The translations under genes were made by a program, and so were the position numbers. 64,000 bases of DNA from Vibrio thalassae (GTDB lineage Bacteria > Pseudomonadota > Gammaproteobacteria > Enterobacterales > Vibrionaceae). The stretch lies in NCBI RefSeq assembly GCF_900089835.1, contig NZ_OANU01000004.1:1-64000 (forward strand). Reading direction: 5' to 3'. A model generated the notes under the pieces. The model was given only the letters and a program-made list of their open reading frames with translations, was not told where the DNA came from and made no database searches. This document shows positions 9,672 to 19,410 of this stretch, piece after piece; the first letter of the stretch is position 1, and every line of letters starts with the position of its first letter.

Positions 9672-10668
9672 TATCGCTGTATTTGGAGCGACCGGTGCTG
9701 TAGGTGAAACTATGGTGGAAGTGCTTCAAGAACGTGAATTTCCAATGGGTAACATTTACTTGCTGGCCAGTGAGCGTAGCGAAGGTAAAACCTATCGCAT
9801 CAATGGTAAAACCGTACGCGTAGAAAATGTTGAAGAGTTTGATTGGTCTCAGGTTCACATCGCTCTGTTTTCTGCTGGTGGTGAGCAATCCGCAAAATGG
9901 GCACCGATCGCGGCAGATGAAGGTGTCGTGGTTATCGATAACTCTTCACATTTCCGTTACGACTATGATGTACCCTTGGTTGTGCCTGAAGTGAACCCAG
10001 AAGCGATTGCAGAGTTTCGTAATCGTAACATTATTGCTAACCCAAACTGTTCAACCATTCAAATGTTGGTGGCGTTGAAGCCTATTCACGACGCTGTTGG
10101 TATTGATCGCATTAATGTCACGACGTATCAATCGGTATCTGGTGCAGGTAAAGCGGGTATTGATGAACTTGCGGGCCAGACCGCGATGCTACTTAACGGT
10201 AGACCTGCTGAAAACAAAGCATTTAGTCAGCAAATTGCCTTTAACTGTATTCCACAAATTGACCAGTTTATGGACAATGGTTACACCAAAGAAGAAATGA
10301 AGATGGTGTGGGAAACCCAAAAAATCTTCAATGATTCGAGCATTATGGTTAACCCAACGTGTGTTCGTGTGCCAGTATTCTACGGTCATGCAGAAGCGGT
10401 ACACCTTGAAACACGTGCCCCAATCTCTGCGGAAGAAGTGACGCAACTGTTAGAGCAAACGGACGGTATTGAGGTATTCCATGGCGAAGATATGCCAACT
10501 CAAGTTCGTGATGCCGGCGGTAAAGATCACGTTATGGTGGGTCGTATTCGTAACGACATTAGTCACCACAGTGGTGTCAACCTTTGGGTGGTTGCCGACA
10601 ACGTACGCAAAGGTGCAGCGACCAACGCAGTACAAATTGCAGAAGTGTTAGTTCGTGACTACTTCTAA
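9655..10668 (+). CDS. asd: Aspartate-semialdehyde dehydrogenase
   Basis: Reduces aspartyl phosphate to aspartate semialdehyde with NADPH, feeding lysine/diaminopimelate, threonine and methionine synthesis. 337 residues. The NADP-binding [10 protein letters not shown] is at residues 11-20 and the catalytic Cys is 132 in ANPNCSTIQ, so this is a working enzyme and not the Cys-less USG-1 type found beside pdxB in enterobacteria. The later [11 protein letters not shown] and [13 protein letters not shown] are typical. It overlaps pdxB and ends in a clear terminator. Confidence 0.95.
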   Translation: MSQQFNIAVFGATGAVGETMVEVLQEREFPMGNIYLLASERSEGKTYRINGKTVRVENVEEFDWSQVHIALFSAGGEQSAKWAPIAADEGVVVIDNSSHFRYDYDVPLVVPEVNPEAIAEFRNRNIIANPNCSTIQMLVALKPIHDAVGIDRINVTTYQSVSGAGKAGIDELAGQTAMLLNGRPAENKAFSQQIAFNCIPQIDQFMDNGYTKEEMKMVWETQKIFNDSSIMVNPTCVRVPVFYGHAEAVHLETRAPISAEEVTQLLEQTDGIEVFHGEDMPTQVRDAGGKDHVMVGRIRNDISHHSGVNLWVVADNVRKGAATNAVQIAEVLVRDYF

Positions 10669-10698
10669 CCACTTAATGTGTGTTTTAATCTGATAATC

Positions 10699-10726
10699 AA
10701 AGGCCTCTTGTTAGAGGCCTTTGTTC
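10699..10726 (+). terminator. asd terminator
   Basis: Perfect 10-bp stem AAAGGCCTCT / AGAGGCCTTT with loop TGTT, followed by TGTTCTG. The T run is short. Confidence 0.8.
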
Positions 10727-10863
10727 TGTATAGTGTGACAAAATTGGTACGAATATCATGCTTGAATCATGTTTTTTCAAGGCTGAGCTATAGTTTTGCG
10801 GTGATTATCCGATATAGTACCAAGATTAGATTTGTATTTTTTACGCAGACAGCTGAGCCTTCC

Positions 10864-13800
10864 ATGCATCATTTTTTAAAGCCTTTGCTGGTGACACTTG
10901 CACTAGCAGGAGCGACGACTTCTTTCTCTATCAGCGCTGATACTATTCGATTAACTGGTCCTAATGGTGAGGCATTGGCTGCACCACAGTTTTCACAGCC
11001 CATTCGCAATCAAGCCATTGCCGATTCGGACGCACCTGCGCGTTATTACGGCCCAACTAAAGTTAATGAAACGCTCTGGTCTATTGCGAGTCGATTTAAA
11101 CCAGTAGACGCCACGATTCAGCAGACAATCTATGCGTTCTACCAACTTAACCCCGCGGTATTTGAACGAAATAATATTCACAAGTTAGTGCCTAACAGCG
11201 AGCTTCGTATTCCATCGAGGACGCAGATTAATCGTGTCGATTTACAAGAAGCCTTAGCGGTCCTTGCTGCGCATAAGAACAAGCTGAATGCGCCAGTCTC
11301 GCCTGTGATCGACCAAACAAAAAAGAGTGTTTCTCCACAACCAACAGCGATAAAACCGGTTGAGAATGAAGCGGCCAAGGTGACGCCCGCTGCGTCACAA
11401 TCCACGAGTGAACCAGTATCACCCGCTCAAACTAAGCCGACTTTAGAGCAAGTTAATACTGCGGATACAAAGACGATTGACGCTGAACCCTCGGTAACAT
11501 CGACACAGGATTTGACGCAAAAACTTCAACAAGAATTGACTCGCTCTGAGAGTGAACTGCTGTCATTAGAAGAGCGCAATCATCAACTGAGATTGATGCT
11601 GTCTGAGGTTCAAAATGAAGTGGAAGTACTTAAATCGGAAGTGAGCAATGAAGAGCGCATCCGCACTGAAGTGGAACGACAACTTAGCGAAGAGAAACGC
11701 AAGCAGGCAGAGATGGCAAGACTGGCGCCAAGCAAGCTCGATACTTGGTTAGCGAAGCCATGGTTTGTCGCTTTGCTTGCGGTAGTCCCAGCTTTGTTTG
11801 TCGGTTTACTTGCGATGATGGTATTGCGATCTCGTAAGCAAAAAGCAGAGTTAGCCAACGCTCAAGAAACGAATAATACCAATTCCGTAACGGATGTTGC
11901 GGCAGCAACCGCTAGCGGAGCAGCGGCGGCTGTCGCGGCTGATGTGTTAGAGGATGATAATCCATTCTCAGATGACCTTCTTGCAGGTATCGAAGAAGAC
12001 AGTGACAAGCGTGAGGAAGACCAGCAACTTGAAGATGACATCTTTGCCGACCTCGATGAAAGCGATCTAGATTTCAATTTAGACGACGATGATGATCCAT
12101 TTGCCAGCATCGATGATGACGGTGACCTAGATATAGGTTTTGTGGATCTCGATGCCAGCAATAATGGTATTAGTGTTAAAGATGGTGAAAAGGCATTAGG
12201 TCTGGAAGAGATGGAGCGCGCGCTGAACGACGTTGCTGTTCCGGATAGCGATGATGATCTTGATCTGAATCTATCTGATACCGATTCTGAACACGTGTCT
12301 CAGCAAGAGTTAGACGATTTATTTGCTGAATTCAAAGGGATGTCTGCGACAAAAACAAATGACTCTGATTGGGATGAGTCTGAAAGCACGCTTGATCAAG
12401 AGGACATGGACGAGTTGCTGGCAGGTGATAGCTTTGACCTAGAAAGTGATGATGATTTTAATCTCGATGATTTAGATATCGAAGCAGACCAAGGCGAGAC
12501 GACAACATCGACTTCAAAACGAACCAACGAGACGGTTGATAATTCTGATATTGATGACCTTTTTGCTCAGTTCTCTCAAATAGAAACATCCCCAGTAGCA
12601 CCTCAGAATACAGTACCGGAGCTGACGCAAGATGACGAAGTGGCGCTTCTTGATGAGATGTTGGATGACGACTTCGAACTGTCAGGATTAGATGACTCAG
12701 ATCTGATGCTTGATGAAATTGTCGATGCCGATGACAGTGAGGCGACGGGTGATGAATTCACGCCTCTACGTGATTTAGACATGGATGACGTTGCTCTGTT
12801 GGCCGATGACGATGTCACTCTGGATGAAAATAATACTGACCTGTTAGATGAACTTCTGTTTGAAAGCGCATTAGACGATTCGACCTCAGAAAGTAAGCAT
12901 AATGTGGATCTCGAACCGTTTGGCTCTGACGAGCTTATCGGCTCAGATATTGATTTAGAGAGTGAGCTAAAAGACGGAGAATCTGATGTAGCAACGTCTG
13001 AACCTGCAACGGCCTCGTTACATTCTCCGGAGCCTCAGCAGTCAACGCTTCAACACGAGGAAAGTGATCAGGCTGGCGATAGGGCAGAGAGTCAGGATTC
13101 GCCCCAAAAATCGAGCATGCAAGAGGAGTCAGAACACGACCTCGATTCGGTTTTAGACGATGAGTTGAACCTATCGGAGCCAGAGTCCGAAACCGCGACA
13201 GCCAACGATATTGAATCGGTAGAGCCAACGTCGAACGCCTCTATTACAGGTGAACCTGACTTCCATGGAGCTAAAGAAGAGTCAACCACACCAGAGAGTC
13301 TTGATGATGCCTCTCTAATGGCTGCTGAATCAACCAATCAAGCATCGCTCAAGGCGTCAGTGGCGAACACCACGACATTCGATGTTGATGAATTTGACTT
13401 TTCGCCAGAAATAGAAGGTCTAGCCGAGACTGAGCTTGAGCCAAAGGATAATGTTCAAGAAGAGAAAGAACTCGCAGCTCTAGTCGCAAACGAGTTTGGT
13501 ACCCCTCACGATGACGATTGGCTGGGTGAGGACGAGAGCGCTTCGCCGCAAACAAAGCCAGAGACTAGCCAACTATCTCAGAGTGAAGAGTCGGATGATG
13601 ACTTTGTTGCCAATGCGCTGCAAAGTGAATACAACGAAGACAATGCATTCGCCGATGCGGAAGGTGACGCAGAGGACATGTTGCCTCCAGCTGATTCAGA
13701 GTCAGCGGCCGATTATGCGATGACCGACGACGAGCTGCCTGAATACAGTGAAGCAGACGCCCTCGCAGACGCAATAAGTGGTCAGTTGCCAGAGTCACAG

Positions 13801-14862
13801 GATTCTAGGTTTGTCGATACTGATAAACAAGATATTGATGCTGTAGTCGATGATATTGAACTGCCAACTGAACAGACGCCTCAAGCTCAAAGTAGTGATG
13901 CTGAACGTCAACCTGACCGTGCTGTTACGCAATCAGAACGCGAGCCGATAGAAGAGTTTGAATTTCCGGATTACACCGAAGAGGACGCGCTTGCCGATAG
14001 CGAACAAGGCGAGCTTGAGCCTGTCTCAGATACTTCATTTGAAGATGAACTTGATGAGGCCATTTCATTAGAGGACTTGCCGGAATACGATGAGTCGCAA
14101 GCGGCTGCAGATATGGAAGCCTCGACCTCAGATACAAAGCCAAGCTTTGCTACTGAAAAAGAAATGGTTGGAGAGACACTAGATCATTCTGAAATTGATG
14201 CGTTAGCGAATGCGTTTTCAATGGTTGATATGTCTGCGATTGAACAAGAAGGGCAGCTCGGTGAGTTGCTTCAAGAAGGTGAGCAGGCGTTCTCTAACAT
14301 TAGTCCGGTTGATCAAACCACCGCTGACAGTGCAGGTATGGATTTGGACATGATGCTTCAAGACTCACCAAATCAAGATGGTGGTGAGGATTGGAATGGC
14401 TTCTCGTTAACAGAGGAACAGCGAGCGTCGATTGATCATCAGATTCCTGACGATGAGCAGGAGATTTGGAACCACAGTCAAGTCGGCTCTCTGGCCGATG
14501 CAAATGAAGAGGATTGGTCGTCTCAAGATCCCGTTGCTGACTTTGAAGACAGTGGCGATAAATTTATGACGATTGATGAATTGATGGCTCAGGTTGAAGG
14601 GAGTTCGGCATCGGATGAGGAAGAGGAACTAAAACTGGATGTTGGCTTGGATGAGTTCCCAGATGTGATAGGTTCGATTACTGATGTTGACGTTGATTCA
14701 GATTCGGAAGCGGCTGGTAATCTAGACCTTGCAAAGATATACATTGAAATGAATGACTTTGAAGGGGCAGTGAAGTTACTTGAAAAAGCACTATTGGACG
14801 GTAGTGGTACTATCCAATCAGAAGCGAAAGCCTTGCTCTCAAAACTTTCGGAATACCAGTAA
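10864..14862 (+). CDS. hubP: Polar landmark protein HubP (FimV family)
   Basis: About 1332 residues. In Vibrio, HubP gathers at the cell poles and recruits ParA-like ATPases, so it organises the chromosome origin, flagella and chemotaxis arrays. The chosen ATG gives a signal peptide (LKPLLVTLALAGATTSFSISA). Then come a periplasmic FimV/LysM-like region (about 25-125), a Pro/Thr-rich linker, a coiled coil (about 215-280) and one membrane helix (WFVALLAVVPALFVGLL, about 300). A very acidic cytoplasmic region of about 950 residues follows, ending in the FimV C-terminal TPR-like module LAKIYIEMNDFEGAVKLLEK. The acidic region has degenerate repeats such as LPEYSEADALAD and FPDYTEEDALAD. The frame stays open upstream to 10678, but that part covers the promoter region and the asd terminator. 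Confidence 0.93.
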   Translation: MHHFLKPLLVTLALAGATTSFSISADTIRLTGPNGEALAAPQFSQPIRNQAIADSDAPARYYGPTKVNETLWSIASRFKPVDATIQQTIYAFYQLNPAVFERNNIHKLVPNSELRIPSRTQINRVDLQEALAVLAAHKNKLNAPVSPVIDQTKKSVSPQPTAIKPVENEAAKVTPAASQSTSEPVSPAQTKPTLEQVNTADTKTIDAEPSVTSTQDLTQKLQQELTRSESELLSLEERNHQLRLMLSEVQNEVEVLKSEVSNEERIRTEVERQLSEEKRKQAEMARLAPSKLDTWLAKPWFVALLAVVPALFVGLLAMMVLRSRKQKAELANAQETNNTNSVTDVAAATASGAAAAVAADVLEDDNPFSDDLLAGIEEDSDKREEDQQLEDDIFADLDESDLDFNLDDDDDPFASIDDDGDLDIGFVDLDASNNGISVKDGEKALGLEEMERALNDVAVPDSDDDLDLNLSDTDSEHVSQQELDDLFAEFKGMSATKTNDSDWDESESTLDQEDMDELLAGDSFDLESDDDFNLDDLDIEADQGETTTSTSKRTNETVDNSDIDDLFAQFSQIETSPVAPQNTVPELTQDDEVALLDEMLDDDFELSGLDDSDLMLDEIVDADDSEATGDEFTPLRDLDMDDVALLADDDVTLDENNTDLLDELLFESALDDSTSESKHNVDLEPFGSDELIGSDIDLESELKDGESDVATSEPATASLHSPEPQQSTLQHEESDQAGDRAESQDSPQKSSMQEESEHDLDSVLDDELNLSEPESETATANDIESVEPTSNASITGEPDFHGAKEESTTPESLDDASLMAAESTNQASLKASVANTTTFDVDEFDFSPEIEGLAETELEPKDNVQEEKELAALVANEFGTPHDDDWLGEDESASPQTKPETSQLSQSEESDDDFVANALQSEYNEDNAFADAEGDAEDMLPPADSESAADYAMTDDELPEYSEADALADAISGQLPESQDSRFVDTDKQDIDAVVDDIELPTEQTPQAQSSDAERQPDRAVTQSEREPIEEFEFPDYTEEDALADSEQGELEPVSDTSFEDELDEAISLEDLPEYDESQAAADMEASTSDTKPSFATEKEMVGETLDHSEIDALANAFSMVDMSAIEQEGQLGELLQEGEQAFSNISPVDQTTADSAGMDLDMMLQDSPNQDGGEDWNGFSLTEEQRASIDHQIPDDEQEIWNHSQVGSLADANEEDWSSQDPVADFEDSGDKFMTIDELMAQVEGSSASDEEEELKLDVGLDEFPDVIGSITDVDVDSDSEAAGNLDLAKIYIEMNDFEGAVKLLEKALLDGSGTIQSEAKALLSKLSEYQ
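13610..14127 (+). repeat. Degenerate protein repeats in HubP acidic region
   Basis: Four related segments can be seen: SEYNEDNAFADAEGD, LPEYSEADALADAISGQLP, FPDYTEEDALADSEQGELE and LPEYDESQAAADMEA. The shared pattern is P-acidic-Y-x-E-x-x-A-x-A-D. The DNA is diverged, so these are old copies held by selection on the protein. Confidence 0.75.
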
Positions 14863-14874
14863 ATAAGTGATATT

Positions 14875-14902
14875 AAGCGGCGGTCAATGAACCGCCGCTT
14901 TT
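14875..14902 (+). terminator. hubP terminator
   Basis: 10-bp stem AAGCGGCGGT / ACCGCCGCTT with loop CAATGA, followed by TTTTGCCTTTTA-like T-rich sequence. Confidence 0.85.
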
Positions 14903-15011
14903 GCCTTTTACGTTTTGATGACAAAGGATTCATCGTCAGTGGGTTTATACCTGTAGACGTTGGGTATATACTTTGCCCCCTTTGAAAAATGACAGATAGA
15001 CAGAGATAACG

Positions 15012-15815
15012 ATGAAAGTTGCATTAGGTATCGAATATAACGGTGCAAACTACTATGGTTGGCAAAGGCAAAGAGACGTATCCAGCGTACAAGAAGAGTT
15101 GGAAAAAGCGTTATCGATCGTTGCAAATCAACCGATAGAGGTTCAGTGTGCTGGTAGAACAGATGCTGGTGTGCATGGCACTGGACAAGTGGTGCATTTC
15201 GAGTCTTCTGTTATCCGTAAGCCAGCAGCGTGGACTATGGGGGTTAACGCCAATCTCCCTAAAGATATTGCTGTCCGTTGGGCAAAAGAAGTACCGGAAG
15301 AATTTCATGCTAGATTCTCTGCGACAGCGAGACGCTATCGTTATGTGATCTTTAATCACGCATTGCGACCAGGTATTTTGTCTTCAGGTATTAGTCATTA
15401 TCATGGTGAACTCGATGCCGAAAAAATGCATCAAGCTGGACAATACCTGTTAGGTGAAAATGATTTTACCTCATTCAGAGCAGTACATTGCCAATCTCGT
15501 AGTCCGTGGCGCAATATCATGCATCTTAACGTGTCTCGTCATGGTCCTTATGTCGTTATCGATATTAAAGCGAATGCGTTTGTCCACCACATGGTGCGGA
15601 ATATCACTGGTAGCTTAATCTCAGTGGGTAAAGGCGAGCAACCACCAGAGTGGATTGAATGGCTTTTACACCAGAAGGATCGCAAGCTAGCTGGGGCTAC
15701 CGCAAAAGCAGAAGGCCTCTATTTGGTGGATGTGGATTACCCAAATGAGTACCAGCTCCCAGAAGCGCCAATTGGTCCGTTATTTTTACCAAATGATTTG
15801 AACTCTGGTTGGTAA
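15012..15815 (+). CDS. truA: tRNA pseudouridine(38-40) synthase
   Basis: Converts uridines 38-40 in the anticodon arm of many tRNAs to pseudouridine. 267 residues. The catalytic Asp is residue 51 in [10 protein letters not shown]. Other family segments are [12 protein letters not shown] at the start, RYRYVIFN in the middle, and [13 protein letters not shown] at about 195-208. It follows hubP after a terminator and precedes accD, as in other Vibrio genomes. Confidence 0.97.
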   Translation: MKVALGIEYNGANYYGWQRQRDVSSVQEELEKALSIVANQPIEVQCAGRTDAGVHGTGQVVHFESSVIRKPAAWTMGVNANLPKDIAVRWAKEVPEEFHARFSATARRYRYVIFNHALRPGILSSGISHYHGELDAEKMHQAGQYLLGENDFTSFRAVHCQSRSPWRNIMHLNVSRHGPYVVIDIKANAFVHHMVRNITGSLISVGKGEQPPEWIEWLLHQKDRKLAGATAKAEGLYLVDVDYPNEYQLPEAPIGPLFLPNDLNSGW

Positions 15816-15993
15816 TTGTACTCGAAAATCAGTAGAGACTTTCGGCGTTACAAATAGTTATGGCAATGTCACAAGGATAGGTACAACCAGTTTTTTATCT
15901 ACAGTGAGCCTGTAATATGGTTTAATCCAACGGCATTAATTAGAATTTCAATCTCTCGCCATTAGGCGGGGGTCACAAGAGAAAAGGTCTTCC

Positions 15994-16920
15994 ATGAGTT
16001 GGCTTGAAAAAATTTTAGAAAAAAGCAACATCGTTAGCTCACGCAAAGCGTCTATCCCAGAAGGTATCTGGACTAAATGTACTTCCTGTGAGCAAGTACT
16101 TTATCATGCTGAATTAGAGCGTAATCTAGAGGTGTGTCCTAAGTGTGACCACCATATGCGCATGAAAGCGCGTCGTCGTTTAGAAACATTCCTAGATGAA
16201 GGCAATCGTGTTGAACTTGGTACAGAGCTTGAACCACAAGATAAGCTGAAGTTTAAAGACTCAAAACGCTATAAAGAGCGTATCTCTGCAGCACAAAAGA
16301 ACAGTGGCGAGAAAGACGCACTGGTTGTAATGCAAGGTGAATTGCTAGGTAACCCCGTGGTTGCGTGTGCTTTTGAATTCTCCTTTATGGGCGGTTCTAT
16401 GGGCTCAGTGGTTGGTGCTCGTTTTGTACGTGCAGTAGAGGCAGCTATCGAAAACAACTGTGGCCTAGTGTGCTTCTCTGCCAGTGGTGGTGCGCGTATG
16501 CAAGAAGCGTTAATGTCGCTAATGCAAATGGCGAAAACCAGCGCAGCACTTGAGCGTCTCTCTCAAAAAGGCTTACCGTTTATTTCTGTGATGACGGATC
16601 CAACGATGGGTGGGGTGTCTGCAAGTTTAGCGATGTTGGGTGATATCAATATCGGTGAACCAAAAGCGTTGATTGGTTTTGCTGGTCGCCGCGTTATTGA
16701 ACAAACGGTTCGTGAAGACCTGCCAGAAGGCTTCCAACGTAGTGAGTTCTTACTTGAGCATGGTGCGATTGATATGATCGTAGACCGCCGTGAAATGCGT
16801 CAACGTGTAGGTAGCTTACTGGCTAAAATGACAAACAAGGCGTCGCCTTTAGTGGTCTCTGTTGAAGATTCTCCAGAAGAAGCAACATATGATGTACCAG
16901 AAGCGGACGAAAAAGGGTAA
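15994..16920 (+). CDS. accD: Acetyl-CoA carboxylase carboxyltransferase subunit beta
   Basis: Beta subunit of the carboxyltransferase that moves carboxyl from biotin to acetyl-CoA, giving malonyl-CoA for fatty-acid synthesis. 308 residues. The N-terminal zinc ribbon is complete (Cys 29, 32, 48 and 51). The crotonase-like core follows with [16 protein letters not shown] and [17 protein letters not shown]. An AAAAGG ribosome site precedes the ATG. folC follows after 41 nt, so the two are probably co-transcribed. Confidence 0.97.
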   Translation: MSWLEKILEKSNIVSSRKASIPEGIWTKCTSCEQVLYHAELERNLEVCPKCDHHMRMKARRRLETFLDEGNRVELGTELEPQDKLKFKDSKRYKERISAAQKNSGEKDALVVMQGELLGNPVVACAFEFSFMGGSMGSVVGARFVRAVEAAIENNCGLVCFSASGGARMQEALMSLMQMAKTSAALERLSQKGLPFISVMTDPTMGGVSASLAMLGDINIGEPKALIGFAGRRVIEQTVREDLPEGFQRSEFLLEHGAIDMIVDRREMRQRVGSLLAKMTNKASPLVVSVEDSPEEATYDVPEADEKG

Positions 16921-16961
16921 AGTACTCACCAAGTTTTCAACGTTAAGATATTGACGGCTAA

Positions 16962-18242
16962 ATGAGTTTACAATCCGTTCCACAAGCCACATCTCCATTG
17001 CAGGTGTGGCTTGATTACTTAAACAGTATCCATACTAGTGCTATCGACCTAGGATTAGACCGAGTCTCGATAGTGGCCCAAAAAGGTCAGTTGACCAAAC
17101 CTGCTCCCACTGTGATTACCGTCGCTGGCACCAATGGCAAGGGTTCAACCTGCGCTATGATGGAAGCGATTCTGCTAGATGCTGGCTACTCCGTTGGCGT
17201 ATACAGCTCCCCACATCTAATTCGCTACAATGAACGAGTCCGTGTCAATGGCAGTGAACTTCCGGATGAATCCCATACCCAAGCATTTGATTATATAGAA
17301 ACGTTACGCGGCGATGTTAGCCTCAGCTTTTTTGAATATGCGACGCTGGCAGCATTAAAGCAGTTTCAAGAAAACAAGGTGGACGTGGTGCTACTTGAAG
17401 TGGGCTTGGGCGGGCGCTTAGATGCAACGAATGTGGTTGATCATGACGTCTCTGTAATTACTAGTCTTGCTGTTGACCATGTTGATTGGTTGGGTGATGA
17501 CATTAATGTCATTGGCTATGAAAAAGCAGGGATCTTCAGAGCAGGTAGACCAGCTATTTGCGGTCAACCAAAGCCACCAGCAACAGTTCCAGCCCATGCG
17601 GATGACATTCATGCCGAATTCTATCAAACCGGAATTCAATTTGACTATCACTTGACGTCAGAACACACATGGACATGGCAACATGGCTCATTCACGCTGG
17701 AAAACTTGCCAGTACCCGTATTGCCCTTGATGAATGCCAATACGGCATTAATGGCTCTAGGGGCGGCAGAGTTAGACCTTACAGACGTCAATATTGTCAA
17801 TGGACTGAAACAATCCCGTCTACCTGGTCGTATGCAGATGCTGACAGGTACACCTGTGACTATTCTTGATGTGGCTCATAACCCGCATTCAGCAAAATAT
17901 TTGGTGGCACAGCTTTCTAAGCATTACCCAAATCGTCGATTCAAAGTCGTCATTGGCATGCTGCATGACAAGGATATTGAAGAGACCATCCGAGTGTTAA
18001 ATCCTTTGACAGAAGACTGGTATCCAACATCGCTATCCGGGGCGCGAGCTGCGAGTGCGGATGAATTATGCCAATACTTAACCTCTGAGCATGATCCAAA
18101 GCGATATGCTAACCCTGTAAGTGCGTATCAAGCGGCAATAAATGAAGCGAAACCAGACGACATGATTTTGGTGGTGGGTTCCTTCCATACCGTTGGCGAG
18201 GTTCTTGAGTACTGTGAGACGTTAGACACTCAAGATCATTAA
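16962..18242 (+). CDS. folC: Dihydrofolate synthase / folylpolyglutamate synthase
   Basis: ATP-dependent ligase that adds glutamate to dihydropteroate and then to folates. 426 residues, Mur-ligase fold. The ATP-binding loop TVAGTNGKGSTCAMM is at about 53-67, the Mg-binding region includes LLEVGLGGRLDATNV, and a late ILDVAHNPHSAKY motif marks the C-terminal domain. It stands between accD and dedD, with short gaps to both. Confidence 0.96.
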   Translation: MSLQSVPQATSPLQVWLDYLNSIHTSAIDLGLDRVSIVAQKGQLTKPAPTVITVAGTNGKGSTCAMMEAILLDAGYSVGVYSSPHLIRYNERVRVNGSELPDESHTQAFDYIETLRGDVSLSFFEYATLAALKQFQENKVDVVLLEVGLGGRLDATNVVDHDVSVITSLAVDHVDWLGDDINVIGYEKAGIFRAGRPAICGQPKPPATVPAHADDIHAEFYQTGIQFDYHLTSEHTWTWQHGSFTLENLPVPVLPLMNANTALMALGAAELDLTDVNIVNGLKQSRLPGRMQMLTGTPVTILDVAHNPHSAKYLVAQLSKHYPNRRFKVVIGMLHDKDIEETIRVLNPLTEDWYPTSLSGARAASADELCQYLTSEHDPKRYANPVSAYQAAINEAKPDDMILVVGSFHTVGEVLEYCETLDTQDH

Positions 18243-18260
18243 AGTAATTAAGGAGTATCA

Positions 18261-18824
18261 ATGGCGAGTAAATTTCAAAGCCGTTTGGTGGGCACCATAG
18301 TATTAGTTGCCGTTGGTGTCATTATCTTGCCTGACCTACTTGATGGCAAAAAACTTCACTACAAAGAAGAGTTTGCCAGTATTCCACTTAAGCCTGAAAT
18401 CAGCGCTCAAGTAGAAAGCTTTGAGGTGCTAGAGCCAGAGGAAGACACATCTGTGTTACCTGACTCTCCTGTTCAGGCTACCGTAGGGGAAGAAGTGGAC
18501 ACAGTGTCAGGGCAGCAGGCTCAAGAAGATAAACGCGATATTGTTGATATTGCTATCAAACAAGTGCCTGAACGCAATGACTACGCAGATAGCGCATGGA
18601 TCATTCAACTAATGGCACTGAAGAATGCAGATAATGCGCGTGGGCTTGTTGCTGATCTTCAGAAACGTGGCTATCAAGCGCATGTCAAACAGGAAGCTAC
18701 CTTTACTCGCGTTATCATCGGTCCAGATGTTTCAAAAAGTAAACTAGAGAAGCAATTGTTAGAATTGGAGAAAATTACCGGTTCAAAAGGTCAATTGCTT
18801 AAATTTAAACCACTAAGTCCATAA
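18261..18824 (+). CDS. dedD: SPOR-domain cell division protein DedD
   Basis: Septal-ring protein with one membrane helix near residues 10-25 (LVGTIVLVAVGVIILPDLL), an acidic variable linker, and a SPOR domain at about 110-187 (SAWIIQLMALKNADNARGL onwards) that binds peptidoglycan lacking stem peptides. 187 residues. ATG is preceded by a strong AAGGAG site. The PurR-like operator of the next unit overlaps its stop codon. Confidence 0.92.
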   Translation: MASKFQSRLVGTIVLVAVGVIILPDLLDGKKLHYKEEFASIPLKPEISAQVESFEVLEPEEDTSVLPDSPVQATVGEEVDTVSGQQAQEDKRDIVDIAIKQVPERNDYADSAWIIQLMALKNADNARGLVADLQKRGYQAHVKQEATFTRVIIGPDVSKSKLEKQLLELEKITGSKGQLLKFKPLSP

Positions 18825-18859
18825 GAAAACGTTTGCGTCGCGGATTTTTCTGTTAAAAT
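18823..18859 (+). promoter_or_regulatory. PurR-type operator and promoter of cvpA-purF
   Basis: The 16 bases at 18823-18838 (AAGAAAACGTTTGCGT) match the E. coli PurR box ACGCAAACGTTTGCGT at 14 positions. They overlap the dedD stop and the probable -35 (TTTGCG, 18832-18837). A -10 TAAAAT lies at 18854-18859, 16 bp away. Binding of PurR with hypoxanthine or guanine would block this promoter. This is inferred from the E. coli model. Confidence 0.8.
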
Positions 18860-18885
18860 GCGCGCCAACTTGAGATGAAGAATTC

Positions 18886-19374
18886 ATGAATTGGTTAGAT
18901 TTTGTCATTTTGGGTGTGATTGGGCTTTCAGCTTTAATCAGTTTAGTTCGCGGCTTTGCCAAAGAAGCAATGTCACTAGTGATATGGTTCGGCGCATTTT
19001 TTATTGCTAGCCAGTACTACGCAAAACTTGCAGTGTACTTTACCAATATCGAAGATGACATGTTTAGAAATGGCGCCGCAATTGCTGCCCTATTTGTTGC
19101 CACACTGATTGTTGGGGCATTAATTAATTATGTTTTAGGGCAGTTAGTGCAAAAAACGGGTCTATCGGGTACTGACAGAGTATTAGGTATCGTATTTGGC
19201 GCGCTAAGAGGTGTGCTAATTGTTTCTGCGGTACTGTTCTTTGTTGATACCTTCACAACGTTGAATCGCAGTGAGTGGTGGGAATCTTCCGAGCTTGTTC
19301 CGCAATTCGAGCTAGTGATACAACCGTTTTTTGAACACATCGAAGCAACTTCTAGTTTCTTGTCTGGCGCCTAG
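18886..19374 (+). CDS. cvpA: CvpA family membrane protein
   Basis: 162 residues with four predicted membrane helices (for example DFVILGVIGLSALISLV and AALFVATLIVGALINYVL). It is needed for colicin V production in E. coli and linked to envelope homeostasis; its biochemical role is unclear. It is first in the unit with purF, 36 nt apart, behind a PurR-like operator, the same order as in E. coli. Confidence 0.93.
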   Translation: MNWLDFVILGVIGLSALISLVRGFAKEAMSLVIWFGAFFIASQYYAKLAVYFTNIEDDMFRNGAAIAALFVATLIVGALINYVLGQLVQKTGLSGTDRVLGIVFGALRGVLIVSAVLFFVDTFTTLNRSEWWESSELVPQFELVIQPFFEHIEATSSFLSGA

Positions 19375-19410
19375 TGGCGCCAGCTAATGTCGCAAATCGA
19401 GGGTTAGGAC

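Noticed and set aside
10678..10863. 62-codon in-frame extension of hubP
   Set aside because: It covers the asd terminator and lies before a normal signal peptide start.
11862..13337. Ser-rich ORFs on the minus strand inside hubP
   Set aside because: They mirror the Asp/Glu/Ser codons of the acidic region; no start signals or homology.
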